A DNA stretch of 64,000 nucleotides from Microglena sp. YARC (taxonomy: Eukaryota > Chlorophyta > Chlorophyceae > Chlamydomonadales > Chlamydomonadaceae). A program made the translations under genes and the position numbers. The stretch covers positions 23,897,532 to 23,961,531 of the forward strand of contig CM039464.1 in NCBI GenBank assembly GCA_022414725.1. The letters run 5' to 3'. Under the pieces are notes generated by a model that saw only the letters and a program-made list of their open reading frames with translations, ran no database searches and was not told the origin of the DNA. Below are positions 62,901 to 64,000 of this stretch, one piece after another (the stretch's first letter is position 1; each line of letters begins with the position of its first letter).

Positions 62901-64000
62901 TCCCCACCCTTAATAAATCCAATTGTAACTGTAACCATTGTAACCACTGAGAAAAATGAGATTATTTGTTTGTCACATGGTCAATTGAGAAAATGAGAAA
63001 ATGAGAAAATGTGATTCTTTGTTTTCACATGGTTACAAGTTACTCAGTTACACACACATTGATTGAATCGAAAAATGAAAATAAAGTCCTACTTAAACGC
63101 ATGAAGTGTTTTTTCATTGAGCAGGAGTCTGCTTGATCCCTATGTCCTTCTCCCCACCCTTAATAAATCCAATTGTAACTGTAAACCATTTGTAACCACT
63201 GAGAAAAATGAGATTATTTGTTTGTCACATGGTCAATTGAGAAAATGAGAAAATGAGAAAATGTGATTCTTTGTTTTCACATGGTTACAAGTTACTCAGT
63301 TACACACACATTGATTGAATCAAAAAATGAAAATAAAGTCCTACTTAACGCATGAAGTGTTTCATTAGCAGGAGTCTGCTTGATCCCTATGTCCTTCTCC
63401 CCACCCTTAATTAAATCCAATTGTAACTGTAAACCATTGTAACACTGAGAAAAATGAGATTATTTTGTTGAGAAAATGTCACCATGGTTCAAATTGAGAA
63501 AAGAGAAAATGAGAATGTGATTCCACTTTTGTTTTCACGGATGGTTACAAGTTACTCAGTTACACACACATTGATTGAATCGAAAATGAAAATAAAGTCC
63601 TACCAAACGCATGAAGTGTTCATTGAGCAGGAGTCTGCTTGATCCCATATGTCCTTCTCCCCACCTTAATAAAATCCAATTGTAACTGTAAACATTGTTA
63701 ACCACTGAGAAAAATGAGAATTATTTGTTTGTCACATGGTCAAAGAGAAAATAGAAAATGAAACCTAATGTGATTCTTTGTTTTCACATGGTTACAAAGT
63801 TACTCAGTTACACACACATTGATTGAATCCGAAAATGAAAATAAAGTCCTACCAAACGCATGAAGTGTTTTTCATTGAGCAGGAGTCTGCTTGATCCCTA
63901 TGTCCTTCTCCCCACCTTAATAAATCCAATTTGTAACATGTAAACCATTGTAACACTGAGAAAAATGAGATTATTAGTTTGACCACATGGTCAAAATGAA
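53985..64000. repeat. Satellite DNA, about 40 tandem units of about 249 bp
   Basis: Each unit contains, in order, AATAAATCCAATTGTAACTG, TAACCACTGAGAAAAATGAG, TCACATGGTCAATTGAGAAA, two to three copies of AGAAAATG, TTTCACATGGTTACAAGTTA, ACACACATTGATTGAATCC, ATGAAGTGTTTTTCATTGAG and GATCCCTATGTCCTTCTCCC. Spacing between equivalent points is mostly 245-261 bp. Differences are mainly indels in A, T and C runs; larger deletions lie near 54.5-54.9, 55.7-55.9 and 58.3-58.5 kb. The array leaves the window at 64000. There is no coding capacity; the short ORFs in it are accidental. Confidence 0.97.

Noticed and set aside
53985..64000. CRISPR array in the satellite
   Set aside because: There are no short direct repeats with unique spacers; the whole 249-bp unit repeats and there are no cas genes.
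1..64000. tRNA or rRNA genes
   Set aside because: No cloverleaf-like or conserved rRNA segments were noticed on reading; a tRNA scan was not possible here.

Overview
The window looks like DNA of a nucleocytoplasmic large DNA virus (giant virus), either a viral genome or a giant viral element integrated in a eukaryotic, probably algal or protist, chromosome. The viral hallmarks are pieces of DNA-directed RNA polymerase subunit 2 (26.8-30.2 kb), an RPB9-like subunit (21.5-22.2 kb), two copies of a D5-type primase-helicase (47.2-53.4 kb) and a virion-fibre-like protein (12 kb). Families of F-box plus ankyrin-repeat proteins fit the same picture. Eukaryote-like features are a plant-type telomere array (CCCTAAA)n at 34.7 kb, a 10-kb satellite of about 249-bp units filling 54-64 kb, a plausible 96-bp GT-AG intron in a RING-finger gene, and a 1000-N scaffold gap at 24.6-25.6 kb.

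Layout. 0-6.5 kb: four tandem or related minus-strand F-box/ankyrin genes separated by MITE-like palindromic elements. 6.9-13.7 kb: a well preserved block holding a DUF3431 protein, an unknown protein, a RING protein, a plant-MSL-like mechanosensitive channel, the fibre-like protein and two unknowns. 14-23 kb: several unrecognised, badly frame-broken genes plus RPB9. 24-30 kb: scaffold gap, small ORFs and RPB2. 30-38 kb: unknown, repeat-rich and membrane proteins, a methyltransferase, a broken F-box gene and a coiled-coil/zinc-finger gene. 38.6-47 kb: a Tc1/mariner-type transposon that carries a Fanzor (eukaryotic TnpB-like, RNA-guided nuclease) gene, a GC-rich F-box/ankyrin paralogue, a second deleted Fanzor copy, and a second, bacterial-type MscS channel gene. 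47-53.4 kb: two D5 primase-helicase copies, each with transposon ends at its 3' side. 54-64 kb: satellite.

The most interesting system is the mobile element family. Terminal inverted repeats starting CAGTCGG / CACTCGACGG, flanked by TA dinucleotides, bound one near-complete 3.05-kb element. It holds a Fanzor (RuvC motifs GVDPG, DEF, DRD) and a DDE transposase remnant. At least eight deleted relatives are scattered through the window. A short noncoding block with a hairpin next to one terminal repeat is conserved across these copies and is a candidate guide-RNA scaffold.

Reading frames are broken unevenly. Some genes run over 1 kb uninterrupted, whereas RPB2, D5, Fanzor and others change frame about every 100-300 bases while keeping conserved motifs. 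Many of the changes fall in homopolymers, and the satellite shows the same indel pattern. Uncorrected long-read errors, real decay of an integrated virus, or both, could explain this; the sequence alone does not decide. All functional calls are from motif recognition by eye, without database searches.
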